Of a DNA stretch of 64,000 bases, positions 9,195 to 18,189 are shown one piece after another. This stretch comes from Ardenticatenales bacterium (GTDB lineage Bacteria > Chloroflexota > Anaerolineae > Promineifilales > Promineifilaceae), in NCBI GenBank assembly GCA_020634515.1, contig JACKBL010000004.1, positions 372,001 through 436,000 of the forward strand. Reading direction: 5' to 3'. The notes beneath the pieces are model-generated. The model saw nothing but the letters and a program-made list of their open reading frames with translations, made no database searches and had not been told where the DNA came from. Each line of letters starts with the position of its first letter. Within the stretch, counting starts at the first letter, position 1. The translations under genes were made by a program, and so were the position numbers.

Positions 9195-12100
9195 ATGGTT
9201 GCGCCGCTGATAAAGACGACGACGGCAACGCCACCGATACAAAAGCCGCCTGTGGCGCGCCGGTCCCCGCCGCCCACGCGCCCCGCGCCGACCGCGCAAG
9301 CGCCGGCCACCGCGCGCGCGCCGGCCAACCTGCCCCAGGTGCAGCGCCAGGCGGGGAACCAGGCGGTGCGGCAGCTCATGACGCCCCTCGCCGCCGTATC
9401 GCCCGCGCCGGAGATGGCTCCGCCTGCGCCGGAGATGGCTCCGCCTATGCCGGAGATGGCTCCGCCTATGCCGGAGATGGCTCCGCCTGCGCCGGAGATG
9501 GCTCCGCCCATAGCGGTGGAGGCAATCACCGCGCCGGGTATGCCGGTTTCGCCGCCGATGCAGCGCACCCAGGGTGAGGTGGGGCGGGTAGAAGGACGTG
9601 GGGGAGGAGAAATGCCGGCATCTCCCCCCTCCCCGCCGCGTGAAGAAAAAGCCACCATCGCCCCCCCTGCCGCCGTTGTTGCCGGTGGCGCCGTTGCCGG
9701 CCAACCCGCCGGCGCCGTGGCCGACGGTGGCGCGGATTTCCTGGGATCGCTGGCGGCGACCTCACCCAGCGCCTATCCGCAAGCGTTGGTGCAGGCGCGC
9801 GGCACAGTCGGTGCGCTACACCAACAACAAAAAAACGACTTGCAGGCCAGCTACCCCGTGATTGAAAAACCGACAGGTTTACCCAGGGGCGGCAAGGCCG
9901 GGGGTGCGCCCACGCAAATTCCTCCGGGTGATGCGCCTGACCTGGACGTTGCCGGCAGCGGCGCGGCAACCCCCTACAGTACGGATCATCAGGCGGGCGT
10001 GGGAGCCGTGCCCGGCGGTGATGTTTCCACGGCAGCGGCGGAGCCAAAGGCGGAAGAGGGCAGTTGGTGGGACTGGCTGGTGGGGCGCGTTTCCGGCTTT
10101 CTGGGACAGCTTCCCACCAGCGACGCGGGTGTCAACACGTCGGCGGGGGAACGTCCGCCCGTGGACCTGAGCGGAGCCGCCGATCCCGCGCAGGCGGGCC
10201 AGTTCCAACAGCAGGCGGGCCAGGGCGTGATGGCACAGCGGGCGCAGGCGGACCGCGCCGTAGCGGCGGATTTTGGCGAAAACAACATCTATCCCACCGT
10301 GCCGGCGGAGATGCTGCAATCCGCCTATCAGCCGGGGGCGGCGGGCGGGGGCGGGGGCGGTATTGTGGTGCCACTTATGCCGGCAGCAGCGGGCGCAGCG
10401 TTGGATCAGGGTCTGGCAGGATGGCCGCGGGCACAGGTCGCGCCGCAAATGGCGGCTTATCAACAGAACCAGATGACGTATGCGCAGCAGTCGCGGCAGG
10501 CGCGCCTGGAAGGGGAGCAGCGACTGGCGGCGGAAACGGAACAAATTCGCGCGCAGCAGGGGGCCGCGCAACAGCAGGCGCAGCAGGGCGTGGCGGCGCG
10601 GCGGCAGCAGTGGCAGGAGGAGAATCGGCAAATCCAGGCGGAATTTGAGGGCAAGGCGACGGAGCGGCAAAGCCAGGTGGGCGAGCAGATCGCGGACAAG
10701 GTGAGTGGCACAGACCGCGCCGTGGAAGAGAAGTTGTCGCAGGCGGAGAACGAGGCGGCGACGGAGCAGCAGAAGACGGAAGAAAAGGCGGCGACGAAGA
10801 AAAAGGAGTACGAGAACAAGCCACGCAGTTTTTGGGAATCGGTGAAGGGGGGCGTGGCGGCGGTGTTCACGACGTTGCGCCAGGCGGTGAACACGCTTTT
10901 TACGGAATTGCGGGCGTTTGTGAAGAAGACGATTGAGGCGGCGAAGCAGGTGGTGCGCGGCCTGATTGACATGGCCCGCGACACGATTATCGGCTACATC
11001 AAGGGGTTTGGCCTGTTTTTGAAGGGGTTGGTGACGGTGGCGCTGGCCGCTTTCCCGGAAACGGCGGCGCAGGCGCGCGACTGGATTGACCGGCAGGTGG
11101 ATGGGGCGGTGGAGGTGGTCAACCAGGCGGCGGAGACGCTGAAACAGATAGCGGACGGGATTCTGGACGGGGTGGCAGCGGGGCTGGATGCGGCGTTGTC
11201 GGCGATGCAGGCGGCGACGAACCTGATGTTGGATGTGATGGAAGCGGCGGTGATGGTGCAGTTGCAATTGATGGAGATGTTGGCGCGTCTGTATGAGATG
11301 CTGCAACCTTATTTGCCCTTGCCGGAGGGCTTACGCCGCCTGGCGAACCAGTACGAGCGGAAGCTGGCGCGGCTGCTGGATCGGCTGGCGGTGATGTTGG
11401 GGTTGAAGCCGGGGGCGGTGACGAAGGGGTCGCTTGGTTTTGGCGGGGAGGCGGCGGGGGGGGGCGCGCCGATCTCGCCGGAGGCGCTGGTGGGTCAGAT
11501 TCAGGCGAGTTTGCCCGTTCCTGTGGGGGCCTCTCCGTCTGGCGGAGGGGGGTTGCCGGCATTTGGGGAAATGGCCGCGCTGCCGGGCATGGGCGGGGGC
11601 GTGGTGCTGGCGGCGGGTGGCGGTAGTGGGGGGGGATTGGGGCCGCGAATGCCGGCAGGCGGTTGTGGATTGTGTTATGGGACACCGAAGGCAGCGGGCA
11701 TTGCCGCGCATAACCTGATCCAGGCCCAGTTCCTTACCTTCAACCCGTTTGGCAGAAAGGAAGTGACCATTCGCGCCCCTGGCGACGACACCCCGCCCGA
11801 CGGTGGGCGGCTGGACCTGGCGGTGCGCACGGGCTTCAACAGAATTGAAATCGGCGAAATCAAGCCGGGCAACACGGGCGCGGTGGCCGCCGGTTTTGGG
11901 CAGTTGTTTTTTTACGAAGAGGTTCTGAAGAAAATGCTGCCCAACGTGGAAGTAGGGCGATTGCGCCGCCCGGTCATTTCCCCCATGCCATTCCCCACGC
12001 TCTCCCCGCAGCCGGGCTGTACGACGCAATCCCTGATCGTGCTGCCGCCCGTTGATGGCCTGTATGCTTACATCTGCAAACCGAGCTTCAGCGAATTGAT

Positions 12101-12467
12101 GGCCCGCGGCTGTGGCTGCCAGCCCAAAAAGGATGACGAGAAGGAAAAAGAGAAAGAGAAGGAGCGCAAGAAGAAGGAGGAAGAGGAGAAGAAGAAGAAA
12201 GAAAAGGAGAAGGAGAAGGAGAAGGAAAAGGAGAAGGTGAAGGAGATTGATTGGGATGGCGTGCGCGAAGTTGTGGCGACGGTGGCGCTGATCATAGCGA
12301 TTTTGTTGCTGATCGCGTTGCTGATCGTTGGAATCATTGCCATTGTTGCGCCTGTGCCGGAGCCGATCCATAAGGTTCTGGGGGTGCTGCTGGCGATTGC
12401 CAGCGCCGTCACCTTGATCGCGTTGATTGCGCGTGTCTCACCGGAAGAGGAAACGCCCGTGGCATAG
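9195..12467 (+). CDS. eCIS cargo/polymorphic toxin 1 with PD-(D/E)XK-like nuclease region
   Basis: 1090 residues. A Pro/Ala-rich N-terminus holds QVQRQAGNQAVRQLM (~residues 49-63), the short motif typical of eCIS-associated cargo, then a MAPPAPE/MAPPMPE repeat. A scaffold of ~750 residues follows (SWWDWLV, Gln/Glu-rich coiled coil ~400-545, amphipathic ALAAFPE segment). It is shared with the next gene. The C-terminal part differs: GGRLDLAV with D874 and IEIGEIKPG with E888 and K890 fit the D...ExK core of PD-(D/E)XK nucleases. A Lys/Glu-only stretch (~975-1015) and two hydrophobic segments (~1027-1050, 1057-1080) end the protein. Nuclease activity is inferred. No separate immunity gene follows, so the membrane tail may localise or restrain the toxin. 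Confidence 0.7.
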   Translation: MVAPLIKTTTATPPIQKPPVARRSPPPTRPAPTAQAPATARAPANLPQVQRQAGNQAVRQLMTPLAAVSPAPEMAPPAPEMAPPMPEMAPPMPEMAPPAPEMAPPIAVEAITAPGMPVSPPMQRTQGEVGRVEGRGGGEMPASPPSPPREEKATIAPPAAVVAGGAVAGQPAGAVADGGADFLGSLAATSPSAYPQALVQARGTVGALHQQQKNDLQASYPVIEKPTGLPRGGKAGGAPTQIPPGDAPDLDVAGSGAATPYSTDHQAGVGAVPGGDVSTAAAEPKAEEGSWWDWLVGRVSGFLGQLPTSDAGVNTSAGERPPVDLSGAADPAQAGQFQQQAGQGVMAQRAQADRAVAADFGENNIYPTVPAEMLQSAYQPGAAGGGGGGIVVPLMPAAAGAALDQGLAGWPRAQVAPQMAAYQQNQMTYAQQSRQARLEGEQRLAAETEQIRAQQGAAQQQAQQGVAARRQQWQEENRQIQAEFEGKATERQSQVGEQIADKVSGTDRAVEEKLSQAENEAATEQQKTEEKAATKKKEYENKPRSFWESVKGGVAAVFTTLRQAVNTLFTELRAFVKKTIEAAKQVVRGLIDMARDTIIGYIKGFGLFLKGLVTVALAAFPETAAQARDWIDRQVDGAVEVVNQAAETLKQIADGILDGVAAGLDAALSAMQAATNLMLDVMEAAVMVQLQLMEMLARLYEMLQPYLPLPEGLRRLANQYERKLARLLDRLAVMLGLKPGAVTKGSLGFGGEAAGGGAPISPEALVGQIQASLPVPVGASPSGGGGLPAFGEMAALPGMGGGVVLAAGGGSGGGLGPRMPAGGCGLCYGTPKAAGIAAHNLIQAQFLTFNPFGRKEVTIRAPGDDTPPDGGRLDLAVRTGFNRIEIGEIKPGNTGAVAAGFGQLFFYEEVLKKMLPNVEVGRLRRPVISPMPFPTLSPQPGCTTQSLIVLPPVDGLYAYICKPSFSELMARGCGCQPKKDDEKEKEKEKERKKKEEEEKKKKEKEKEKEKEKEKVKEIDWDGVREVVATVALIIAILLLIALLIVGIIAIVAPVPEPIHKVLGVLLAIASAVTLIALIARVSPEEETPVA

Positions 12468-12482
12468 CGGGGAGGTTGCTTG

Positions 12483-15400
12483 ATGGCGGAAACGACGAAG
12501 ACCCATGCGCCCCCGGAGCGAGAAGGGGCGCGGCGCGTTGTGCAGCCACTCCGTATGGGGACGGATCGTCGCCGCGTGGGCAGCGGGTTGGCGCGGCAGA
12601 GTCGTCCCTGGTTGCAGTTGCAGCGAGATGCCGGCAATCAAGCCGTCAATCAACTCTTCTCGCAAGAACGCCCTACCGGGGGCGACCTGTTACCCGCCGT
12701 CACCACGCCTGTGTCCCTGGTTGCCGAACCCGCGGTAATCGAACCCCCGTCATCGTCAGAATCAGCCATAACGTCAGAGCCAACGCCAGCCCCAGAGCCA
12801 ACTTCAGCCCCAGAGCCAACGCCAGCCCCGGAGCCAACCGCCACGGAGGATTCTCCTGCAGTGGTAGAGTCCGCTGCCGTAGCGGACGTCCCTACCGCCG
12901 CGGAACCCACGACCACGACGGAATCGCCCACGTCGGCGGAACCCGCGCCCGCCCGCCGCCGGGGTTCCCCGCCTGCCGCGCCAGAACGGGAAACGAGAGG
13001 CCGCGTCGGCGCCGATGTTCCCCAAATCGGTGGGGGCATGATAGGGGGTGGGGGGATGGCCCCTGCCACGGGCGCGCCGGCCAGATCGCCCGCGGTGGAC
13101 ACCAGCAGCGCGGAGCGTTTGCTGGAATCCCTGGCGGCTGCCGCTCCCAGCGCTTTCCCGGAGGCCGTCGCATTGGCAAGGGCCGCATCGGGGCAGGTGC
13201 AGCAACAAGAGAAAGGCGCTTTGCAGGCCAGTTTCCCGCAAATTGAGCGCCCCACGGGTTTGCCACGGCAAGCGCGGCGACTGGCGGCAGCGCCTGTTGC
13301 GCTGAGACGGGGTGAGGCGCCCGCGCCGGAAAGTCCGGGGAGCCGCGCCGGAGCCGCGCCGGAGACTCGCCGGGACGTTGCCGTTGGTCCGATTCCTGGC
13401 GCGCAGGTTTCCACCGCCGCTGCCGAACCGGGGGGCGAGAATGAGGGGAGTTGGTGGGACTGGTTGGTGAATCGGGTGCGTGCTTTTCTCAGCCAGCTTC
13501 CCATTTCCGATACGGGGGTTTCCACTTATGCCGGCACACGCCCCCAGGTAGATTTGACCGGAGAGGCCGATCCGAATCAAAACCAGCGACAACAACAAGC
13601 CGCGGACGTGGAAATGTCCCATCAGCGAGCGACGGCGGACGGCGCCTCCCTGGTTCCTTTTGGCGAAAATGACATCTATCCCACGGTTCCGACGGAGACA
13701 CTAAGTCCTTCCTACCGGCCTGCGCCGCCGACGGCGTCCATGGGGCGAGGTGGGGTGGTCGGAGGTGGTTCCGACCAGGCGCGCGCCCTCTTTGACCAGG
13801 GCGCGGCGCCATGGCTGCGCCAGCACGTACAGAACCAGGTGCAGCAGCGGCAGCAGAACCGCATGGTTTATGAGCAGCAGTCGGCGGAAATTCGCGCCAG
13901 CGGCCAGCGCCAGATCGCCGATGAGACGGTGCGCGTTCGTGGGGAGCAGGAGGGAATGCAGGAGCAGGCGCGCGCGGATGTGGCCGCGCAGCGTGAAAGC
14001 TGGCGGGAAGAGAACCTCAGAATTCAGCAAACATACGCCACGCAATCGGCGACAAGACGGCAAGAAGTTGACCAACAAATTCAGAACAGGGTGCGGACGG
14101 CGGAGACCGAGGCGGACACCACGATGACGCGCGCGGAGAACCGCGCGGAGCAGGAGCGGGTGGCGGCGGAGGCGAAAGCGGCGGCGAAGAGACGGGAAGC
14201 AGAGAATCGTCCGCGAAGCTGGTGGGATCGGGTCAAGGGGGCTGTCTCCGATGCATTTGCGGCCATTAAGCGGGCCATCAACGATATATTCGATGCGCTG
14301 CGCAAACTGGTGAAACAGATTATCGAGGCCGCGAAAGTGGTGGTGCGGGGCATCATTGAAGCGGCGCGCGTGGTCGTCGTGGGGTTGATCAGGAGCTTTG
14401 GCGCTGTTCTTAAAGGGTTGGTGACGGTGGCGCTGGCGGCTTTCCCCGAGGCGGCGGCCCGCGCGCGTGACTGGATTGACCGGCGCGTGAATTCGGCTGT
14501 CGATGCCGTCAATGCTGCCGCGGAAATCTTGAAAGAGGCGGCGGATACGATTCTGGACTGGGTTGGCGAAGCGCTGGACACGGCACTCTCTGTCTTGCAG
14601 GCAGCGTTCAACCTGGCTTTGGATATTCTGGAGTTCCTGACGTTAGGGTTGGTTGAGCTACTACGGCTGCTGCAAAAGCTGATTGAGCTGCTGGCTCAAA
14701 TTGGCCCCATGATGCGGGCGATCTGGGACCTGATTCAAAATCCTGAGCCGGCGATTGAAGCCATCAAGCAATTTCTGGGCGGCCTCATTGCCCAGGTTCC
14801 GGCGCAGGCCAGGGCGATTGCGCGAGGGGCCATCACTTTTAGTGACCCACCCGCCAATCATTGGCAGGGCATTTGGGAACACCTGGAGCCGAAGCTGGAT
14901 TATCTGGCGACCAACTGGTGGGAGGTGATCAAGCAAACGGCGTGGTTTATGATCTGGCCGTTTGACGAGGATAGTCCTATCTGGAAGGAGGGGCCGGAAC
15001 TGTGGGATACTATCGGTGAGGCGTTTGACGCTGTTTGGGCGGGGGATTTTAATCGGGCGCTGGACAAATACCTGCGCGTGCAGCAGTTGATTGTCAATAT
15101 CGCCAACTTGTTTTATGGATGGGTGTTCCTGGGGCTGGTGATTGGCTACGGGATTGCCGGGGGGATTGCGGGTGTGGAAGTGGGGGTGGTTCCGGGTATT
15201 ATTGCCGGCATGGGCGTGGGCGCGGGCATCGCGGCGGACATTGGGCTTGGCCTCCTGGCCGCCACGGCTGCCGCCGAAGGGGCTGTGTTGGCGAAAGCTG
15301 GCTATGACCTGATATTTGGCTCGCAAACCCCCCAGGAGAACGACAATGACTATGAGGATATTGCCAGCAGCGGCCTGGTTTTGGCTATTATTGGCGCGTT

Positions 15401-16043
15401 GTTATTGCTTGGCTCCCTGGCATCCCGTTTTGGCAAGGCGATCCTGTCGCGCGCGGGCCGGGTCGTGGGCGCCGCCGTCCGCGCCCTTTTGGGGCCGCGC
15501 GCGGCGGAGGTGTTGGAAGCCGCCCTGAACCGCATCCGCCTGAAAGTCGCCGAGATCCAGGCGCGGCTGCGCGGCGAAGGAAGATTTAAGTTCAAGAACA
15601 GCCCGGTGACCGCCGCCAGCTATGAAGGGCCGGCCAGGCGGCTTCATCCAGAGCGTTTTGACGAGATCATTACCGAACTGGATCGCAACGGCATCGAGAT
15701 CAATGTGCGGGATGCGGGCGACCCGTGGACGGGGAGCTATCAACCGGGTAGAAGCCCGGGTGAGCCGGGTCAGATGAATGTTCACCGTGACGTTGACCTG
15801 CGCACGCTGGAACATGAGTATAAACATTTCGTGGACGACAGGGCGGGCGGCTATCCTGGCCTGCGGCATTACCTGGAGAATCCCGAAGTGATGTGGGAAA
15901 TGGAGCGGGCGGCGTATGATCGGGAGATCGAACTGGTCAACGCGGATGGCTCTCTCTCGGTGGAGGATAGAGCGGCCATTGTCCGGGAACTGGAAGCGGC
16001 AAAGGCCAGGGAACGCGCATACTACCTGGGAAGCGAGGAGTAG
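12483..16043 (+). CDS. eCIS cargo/polymorphic toxin 2 with HExxH metallopeptidase tip
   Basis: 1186 residues from ATG 12483 (GGGGAGG at 12469-12475; TTG at 12480 is an alternative). The N-terminus has LQRDAGNQAVNQLF and an EPTPAPEPTSAPEP repeat. The scaffold then parallels the upstream protein: a Leu-Glu-Ser-Leu-Ala-Ala-like opening, QASFPQIERPTGLPR, GSWWDWLVNRV, the coiled coil and VTVALAAFPEAAARARDWIDR. After a hydrophobic Gly-rich segment (~880-945) comes a unique C-terminal domain with TLEHEYKHFVDD. H1111-E1112-x-x-H1115 is an HExxH zinc motif, with acidic residues downstream as possible third ligands. A gene 5 bases downstream looks like its immunity partner. Metallopeptidase function is inferred from the motif and the polymorphic-toxin layout. 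Confidence 0.72.
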   Translation: MAETTKTHAPPEREGARRVVQPLRMGTDRRRVGSGLARQSRPWLQLQRDAGNQAVNQLFSQERPTGGDLLPAVTTPVSLVAEPAVIEPPSSSESAITSEPTPAPEPTSAPEPTPAPEPTATEDSPAVVESAAVADVPTAAEPTTTTESPTSAEPAPARRRGSPPAAPERETRGRVGADVPQIGGGMIGGGGMAPATGAPARSPAVDTSSAERLLESLAAAAPSAFPEAVALARAASGQVQQQEKGALQASFPQIERPTGLPRQARRLAAAPVALRRGEAPAPESPGSRAGAAPETRRDVAVGPIPGAQVSTAAAEPGGENEGSWWDWLVNRVRAFLSQLPISDTGVSTYAGTRPQVDLTGEADPNQNQRQQQAADVEMSHQRATADGASLVPFGENDIYPTVPTETLSPSYRPAPPTASMGRGGVVGGGSDQARALFDQGAAPWLRQHVQNQVQQRQQNRMVYEQQSAEIRASGQRQIADETVRVRGEQEGMQEQARADVAAQRESWREENLRIQQTYATQSATRRQEVDQQIQNRVRTAETEADTTMTRAENRAEQERVAAEAKAAAKRREAENRPRSWWDRVKGAVSDAFAAIKRAINDIFDALRKLVKQIIEAAKVVVRGIIEAARVVVVGLIRSFGAVLKGLVTVALAAFPEAAARARDWIDRRVNSAVDAVNAAAEILKEAADTILDWVGEALDTALSVLQAAFNLALDILEFLTLGLVELLRLLQKLIELLAQIGPMMRAIWDLIQNPEPAIEAIKQFLGGLIAQVPAQARAIARGAITFSDPPANHWQGIWEHLEPKLDYLATNWWEVIKQTAWFMIWPFDEDSPIWKEGPELWDTIGEAFDAVWAGDFNRALDKYLRVQQLIVNIANLFYGWVFLGLVIGYGIAGGIAGVEVGVVPGIIAGMGVGAGIAADIGLGLLAATAAAEGAVLAKAGYDLIFGSQTPQENDNDYEDIASSGLVLAIIGALLLLGSLASRFGKAILSRAGRVVGAAVRALLGPRAAEVLEAALNRIRLKVAEIQARLRGEGRFKFKNSPVTAASYEGPARRLHPERFDEIITELDRNGIEINVRDAGDPWTGSYQPGRSPGEPGQMNVHRDVDLRTLEHEYKHFVDDRAGGYPGLRHYLENPEVMWEMERAAYDREIELVNADGSLSVEDRAAIVRELEAAKARERAYYLGSEE

Positions 16044-16048
16044 CGGGC

Positions 16049-16564
16049 ATGGAGAGGATACCCATTGAGACGCTGCGGGAGATGTGGCGCAAAGGGGGCG
16101 TGTTTGGAGACTGGCGGCGTCGCTTGCGAGACGGGTATGCACCTGGAGAGCGTTACTTTGAGTTTGGCTTGATGCCGGAGCGCCATCACGGATGTCACTA
16201 CCGGGTTGTGCTGAACCATCACGTTCCGGTCTGGTTATGCCCGGCGGGGAGCACTTTTCGCAGCATCTACGTGATTCGACCGCAAAACGAGCGTGCCGGA
16301 GAGGTAGAAATCAGGGAAGCGGACAGGAAGGCCGGCGTGCATTATCATACTTTCTTTGTGACGGAAGAAGCGTATGCCGGCATGTTAGCGGATGCAGCGC
16401 ACATTTTTGCTCTCTATGAGGATGAAGACAGCGTCTGTTTTTGGAGCATCCCCCATAAATGGTTTGGCGAAACGGGCCTGATTCGGTTCATTTCCGAGAA
16501 GATAGCTGCCACAGACGAATTCCGCGATCTGGATCTGGGTCGAGAAAGCTGGTATTGGCCGTAG
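16049..16564 (+). CDS. Putative immunity protein for the HExxH toxin
   Basis: 171 residues; ATG five bases after the toxin stop. It is acidic and aromatic-rich with no signal peptide or membrane segment. I do not recognise the family. Visible features are WRKGGVFGDWRRRLRDGYAPG, several HH pairs, and a C-terminal ...EDSVCFWSIPHKWFGETGLI segment. The immediate position behind a toxin C-terminus, the small soluble form and co-directional transcription are the usual hallmarks of cognate immunity genes. A TGCCGGCA copy lies in frame at 16375 and another just downstream at 16594. Confidence 0.5.
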   Translation: MERIPIETLREMWRKGGVFGDWRRRLRDGYAPGERYFEFGLMPERHHGCHYRVVLNHHVPVWLCPAGSTFRSIYVIRPQNERAGEVEIREADRKAGVHYHTFFVTEEAYAGMLADAAHIFALYEDEDSVCFWSIPHKWFGETGLIRFISEKIAATDEFRDLDLGRESWYWP

Positions 16565-16835
16565 CGGGGTGATTGTTGTGGTGGGGGGGAGAATGCCGGC
16601 ATTTTGCCCCAGCATAACCACGCCTTCCAGACCGTGATGTTGCCTGACCCCTTGCGCTCACCTGCTTTACGAACTTTGCCCCCCTGACAACGCGCCCATT
16701 TGGCCCCGCCGAGGCGCCAGAGGTGAGGTCAGGCGCCCGCCGTGCGCGCGAATGGATGGACCCTAAGCCCGCCCTCTCTTGGGTGGCGCAGCCGTTCCCA
16801 AGCCCTGACACAGGCGGCATCACGGATCGGCGCGC

Positions 16836-17180
16836 CTACCGCTGCCAGAGACCGTGGTGGATACCGCCCTGGATGTAGATGGCGAAGGTACCGTGGCCGG
16901 GGATCTCCAACGGCGGGTGGGCGATCTCGCCGCCAGCCTTCACCGCGGCGGAGACGGCTGCTTCAATGTCGTCCACCAGCCAGTAGGGCCGCACCACCGG
17001 CTCCTCTGTCTCCTGCAAGGGTGCCCGCACCCCCACCAGCCCGCCGCCCGGCAGCGCGGCCGTCCGGGCGTTACCGAGCCTGGCATCCGGATCGCCGAAC
17101 GGCGTCCCGTTCGCTGCGGCGTACGCATCGCACACCGCGTCGACCTCCCTGGTCACGATTTCCAGATAGTGAATCTGCAT
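16836..17180 (-). CDS. VOC-superfamily (glyoxalase/bleomycin-resistance-like) protein
   Basis: 114 residues. It begins MQIHYLEIVTREVDAVCDAY, the first strand and helix of a VOC domain, and ends with EIPGHGTFAIYIQGGIHHGLWQR, the strand carrying the metal or substrate side. The middle LVDDIEAAVSAAVKAGGEI is the second beta-alpha-beta motif. VOC proteins bind metals or small hydrophobic ligands and act as lyases, dioxygenases or drug-binding proteins; the substrate here cannot be told. It is transcribed opposite to the toxin genes, alone on its strand. Confidence 0.8.
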   Translation of the reverse strand: MQIHYLEIVTREVDAVCDAYAAANGTPFGDPDARLGNARTAALPGGGLVGVRAPLQETEEPVVRPYWLVDDIEAAVSAAVKAGGEIAHPPLEIPGHGTFAIYIQGGIHHGLWQR

Positions 17181-17240
17181 GATTCATTCTCCTTTGACGT
17201 CTAACGCCACCGTCAGGCTTTTTCTTCCTTGCGCGACCCA

Positions 17241-17558
17241 TCAAATAACTCGTATGCCCGTATCCAATATCTCTTTTACAAGTGGGTTGCTCGGCGTGAA
17301 GTCTTTAGGATTGAAAGGCAAGACCTCCAAATCTGTGCTGACCGCAATCGTGATTTTGCGAATTTTGTTCTTGTCTATGAAACGAATGCCCTCGAATTCG
17401 TGCGAAACCAATGCTAAATCAATGTCACTCCATTGATTCGCCTGCCCGCTGGCATAACTACCAAACAAGATTGCATCCTGAATTTGAAATCCATGCTCTC
17501 TGAGTGAAGTCAGGTATTGTGCGATTATTCGTCGAATGTGATTTGGGATGTCAGCCAT
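17241..17558 (-). CDS. MNT-type nucleotidyltransferase (minimal polymerase-beta-like fold)
   Basis: 105 residues with the diagnostic ILFGSYASGQANQWSDIDLAL motif region: GSYASG for triphosphate binding and D-I-D as metal-binding carboxylates. Such minimal nucleotidyltransferases are antitoxins of HEPN-MNT pairs that AMPylate the HEPN toxin. The companion gene would be expected next to it; the overlapping upstream frame (17525-17809) is a damaged candidate. The protein itself looks intact, so an orphan antitoxin is possible. Confidence 0.8.
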   Translation of the reverse strand: MADIPNHIRRIIAQYLTSLREHGFQIQDAILFGSYASGQANQWSDIDLALVSHEFEGIRFIDKNKIRKITIAVSTDLEVLPFNPKDFTPSNPLVKEILDTGIRVI

Positions 17559-17809
17559 GAGATAAACTCCTTGATTCTGACGAAATAGCCCTCCGCAAAT
17601 TCTCTGGTGCAGAGCTTGTAAAACTCGCTGCTTAACTTGTTCGTGAAATCGGGGGACAGGCTAACGTCGTTTAGTCTACGAAGATTTTGGGTAACTACTA
17701 AGCCAGATTGGACCAATTTTCTCTGGCGAAAAGAGTCACTGAGCGCGTGAAATTGGTCCAATCTCCAGAGAGCGTTAGCAGTTACGATTTTGGAATGAGT
17801 ATGGCTCAT
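17525..17809 (-). pseudogene. Fragment of the MNT partner gene, N-terminus replaced by the 95-bp repeat
   Basis: The frame overlaps the MNT gene by 34 bases, as HEPN-MNT pairs often do. Only the last ~55 residues (NDVSLSPDFTNKLSSEFYKL, then EGYFVRIKEFISWLTSQ) look like real protein. The preceding ~32 residues are a translation of the 95-bp element at 17691-17785. A full HEPN partner would be roughly 110-140 residues. The assignment to HEPN rests on context and helical character only; no RX4-6H motif remains. Confidence 0.45.
17691..17785. repeat. 95-bp palindromic MITE-like element, copy 2
   Basis: Ends are GTAACTACTAAGCCAG and CTCCAGAGAGCGTTAGCAGTTAC, with an internal AGATTGGACCAATTTT / AAATTGGTCCAATCT inverted repeat. 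It has the same length as copies 1 and 3. It sits where the MNT partner gene loses its N-terminus, so insertion probably caused the damage. Confidence 0.9.
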
Positions 17810-17966
17810 TGTTCTGAATGAACAGGCGGAACGTTAAAAGAATGGCGTCTCTCGCCGAGCTTTTTTATCCACGAAAAATGTACCTGACCCAGAAGAATTG
17901 TATGTTATTTTCGCCAAATAGCTATGTTGTGTACAATGGCAATAGGAGTGATTTTCTACGACAAAC

Positions 17967-18061
17967 GTAACTGCTAAGCCAGATTGGACCAATTTTCTCT
18001 GGCGAAAAGAGTCATTGAGCGCGTAAAATTGGTCCAATCTCCAGAGAGCGTTAGTAGTTAC
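17967..18061. repeat. 95-bp palindromic MITE-like element, copy 3
   Basis: Nearly identical to copy 2 (only a few substitutions across 95 bp) and only 181 bp away in the same orientation. The surrounding 17810-18189 gap otherwise holds no convincing gene. A short frame at about 18118-18179, AYELDQALHSLQERWTRFVP, ends like a protein C-terminus and may be a gene remnant. Confidence 0.9.
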
Positions 18062-18189
18062 CGACAAACTTAGGATAAGCCCCGTGTGCTTGGCCTGGCG
18101 GGGGCAACGGAATAAGCGTATATGAGTTGGATCAGGCGTTGCATTCTCTACAGGAACGCTGGACGCGGTTCGTCCCGTAAAGACACCCC

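Noticed and set aside
9195..16043. The two giant proteins as phage tape-measure proteins
   Set aside because: They have coiled coils and hydrophobic segments, but the AGNQAV cargo motif, the shared scaffold with divergent toxin-like C-termini and the position after the AAA+ ATPase fit eCIS cargo better.
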